Assembly: GCF_013280595.1 (NCBI RefSeq)
Contig: NZ_JAAATY010000037.1
Location: 24,248-88,247, forward strand
Direction: 5' to 3'
Source: Kibdelosporangium persicum
GTDB taxonomy: Bacteria > Actinomycetota > Actinomycetes > Mycobacteriales > Pseudonocardiaceae
Length of the DNA stretch: 64,000 nucleotides
The translations under genes and the position numbers were made by a program. Of the stretch, positions 62,527 through 64,000 are shown in pieces (positions within the stretch are counted from its first letter, which is position 1; every line of letters begins with the position of its first letter). The notes below the pieces were generated by a model. The model ran no database searches, was not told where the DNA came from, and saw only the letters and a program-made list of their open reading frames with translations.

Positions 62527-62594
62527 CAGGTGCCCTCTGAGCTGGGATGATTGTTCTTGTCTAGGGAACAAGCCATCACAGAAGAGGGCACCTG
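62527..62594 (+). promoter_or_regulatory. Long hairpin directly before the transposase start
   Basis: CAGGTGCCCTCT (62527-62538) pairs with AGAGGGCACCTG (62583-62594), with a smaller TGTTC/GAACA stem inside. The structure ends 4 nt before the GTG of the transposase, so it can hide the ribosome site in read-through transcripts, as in other insertion sequences. Confidence 0.6.
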
Positions 62595-62598
62595 TTAA

Positions 62599-63981
62599 GT
62601 GAAAGCATCGCATACCCGTGGTGGGATTGACGCGAGGTTCGACCATCCGACGTTGGTGTCGCAGGCCGGGCTGGTGCCGGCGATGCGATTAGCGCAGGAT
62701 GCGGGCCTGTCTGAGCTGGCCGATAGGCATGTCCGGCTGGGTGGCTCGATCGGCGCCAACGCCGGCGCGAAGATCGCGTCGATCGTGGCGGGCATGGTCT
62801 GTGGCGCGGACTCGATCGACGATCTGGACGTGATCCGCCATGGCGGGCTGCCGCTGCTGTTCGACGGTATCAGGGCACCGTCCACGCTGGGCAGCTTCCT
62901 GCGGTATTTCGGCATCGGTCACCTGACCCAGTTGCAGCACGTGGCTCACGGGGTGCTGGTCAGGCTGGCCGCCCAGACCCCGCTGCTGCCCGGCGTCGAT
63001 CAGCTGGCCTTTGTGGACATGGATTCCAAAACCCAGCAGGTGCACAGCAAGAAACAAGGTGCCGCGTACGGGCACAAGAACCTGTTCGGCCTGGACTACC
63101 AACTCATCACGCTGGGCACCCCGCTGGCCGCTCCGGTGATCCTCGACAGCCGGCTACGCGGCGGCAACGCCCACTCCGCCCGCAACGCCGCCAGCCTGCT
63201 GCGCCGCTCGCTGACCACCGCCCGAGCCTGCGGCGCGACCGGCCCCATCCTGGTACGCATGGACTCGGCGTTCTTCAACGGCGAGGTCATCACCGAGGTG
63301 ATCACGGCCGGCGCATGGTTTTCCATCACCGCACGCCACAGCGGCAACGTCACCGCCGCCATCCACGACATCCCCGAACCACACTGGCAACCGGTCACCT
63401 TCGCCACCCCCATCCGCGACCAGGACACCGGGCAGCTGATCACCCACGCCGAGATCGCCGAGACCAGCCTGACCGTTCTCACCAACATCACCCGGCACCC
63501 CACCGGACCAGCCACCCTCCGGCTGATCGTGCGCCGCGTGCCCATCACCACCCCGCACACCGACCAACAACCACTATTCCCCGCTTACCGCTACCACGCC
63601 ATCCTCACCAACTCCCCACTCGAAAAGACCCAAGCCGAGGCCTGCCACCGCCAACGAGCCGGCAGCATCGAACACGTCCTGGGCCAACTCGCCACCAGCA
63701 CCCTGACCCACTTCCCGTCACACGCCTTCATCGCCAACGCCGCCTGGCTGATCCTGGCCACCATCACCCACAACCTCCTGCGCGCCACCGGCTGCCTGGC
63801 CACCGGACGCTTCGCCCGCGCCCACACCACCACCCTGCGCCGCACCCTGATCACCGTGGCCGCCCAACTCACCCGCCAAGCACGCCGCACCACCCTGCGC
63901 CTGCCCACCCACTGGCCCCACCGCAACGCCTGGCTACTGCTGTTCGACCGGGCACACTCCCCACCCCCACTCCAGCATTGA
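62599..63981 (+). mobile_element. IS1380-family transposase
   Basis: 460 aa from GTG 62599. The IS1380 DDE transposase pattern is visible: LVPAMRLAQDAGLSELADRHV, catalytic Asp in LAFVDMDSKTQQV, the second Asp in ILVRMDSAFFNGEV, and the C-terminal RQRAGSIEHVLGQL with the Glu. No stops or frameshifts interrupt it, so it appears intact. The right end of the element lies at or beyond the window edge; only the left flank and the leader hairpin are visible. It is inserted after the methyltransferase operon. Confidence 0.9.
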
Positions 63982-64000
63982 CCACCCACCAAGGCACCCC

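Overview
The window is high-GC DNA from a filamentous actinomycete. Codon use, frequent GTG/TTG starts, the TGTCCAC-type words and the density of SARP, LAL and AfsR-type regulators suggest a member of the Pseudonocardiaceae (Amycolatopsis-like); this is inference, since no rRNA or housekeeping marker is present. It is an accessory, chromosome-arm-like region: several natural-product loci, a type VII secretion effector island, stress regulators and decayed mobile elements.

Layout. (1) 177-10746 is a complete lasso-peptide locus. Two SARP-type regulators run rightward and meet a leftward operon of cyclase (C), RRE protein (B1), leader protease (B2), two tandemly duplicated 40-residue precursors (A2, A1) and two fused ABC exporters. 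The precursors were found by reading the sequence; they are only 123 bp each. (2) 11129-13021 is an XRE-cupin regulator divergent from a truncated nitrilase and a PLP-dependent threonine/serine dehydratase. (3) 13218-19879 holds a GT87-type membrane mannosyltransferase-like protein, an unknown membrane protein, a secreted histidine/phenylalanine ammonia-lyase homologue that lacks the Ala-Ser-Gly triad, a small secreted protein and a zinc alcohol dehydrogenase. (4) 20425-34104 is a halogenation gene cluster: vanadium haloperoxidase, SnoaL-like protein, FAD halogenase, flavin reductase, antiporter, FAD/NAD(P)-binding oxidoreductase and acyl-CoA ligase form one leftward operon, flanked by an MFS exporter and a divergent LuxR/LAL activator. 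(5) 35097-47227 is a type VII secretion (ESX-like) effector island under an AfsR-like regulator. It contains a coiled helical protein, a PPE-like Gly-rich protein, EspG-like and EspC-like proteins, a YbaB-like protein and a 1591-residue RHS toxin whose C-terminal tip matches the CD38/ADP-ribosyl cyclase NADase pattern. (6) 47385-55694 has a DUF551-like protein, TetR/DUF2306 pair, sedolisin protease, AsnB plus a PhyH dioxygenase, a decayed transposase and a MarR regulator. (7) 56341-63981 has a SigE-type sigma factor with its anti-sigma-like partner, a convergent DUF488/unknown pair, a TetR-P450-methyltransferase unit with palindromic operators, and an IS1380-type insertion sequence at the right edge.

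Two related MITE-like elements (122 bp and 188 bp, opposite orientation) sit 51 kb apart; the shorter is an internal deletion form of the longer, and its end coincides with the stop codon of the lasso protease gene. The strongest candidates for new biology are the lasso pair with an apparent Arg at core position 1, the two-enzyme halogenation cluster without an obvious scaffold synthase, the RHS-NADase type VII effector, and the triad-less ammonia-lyase homologue.
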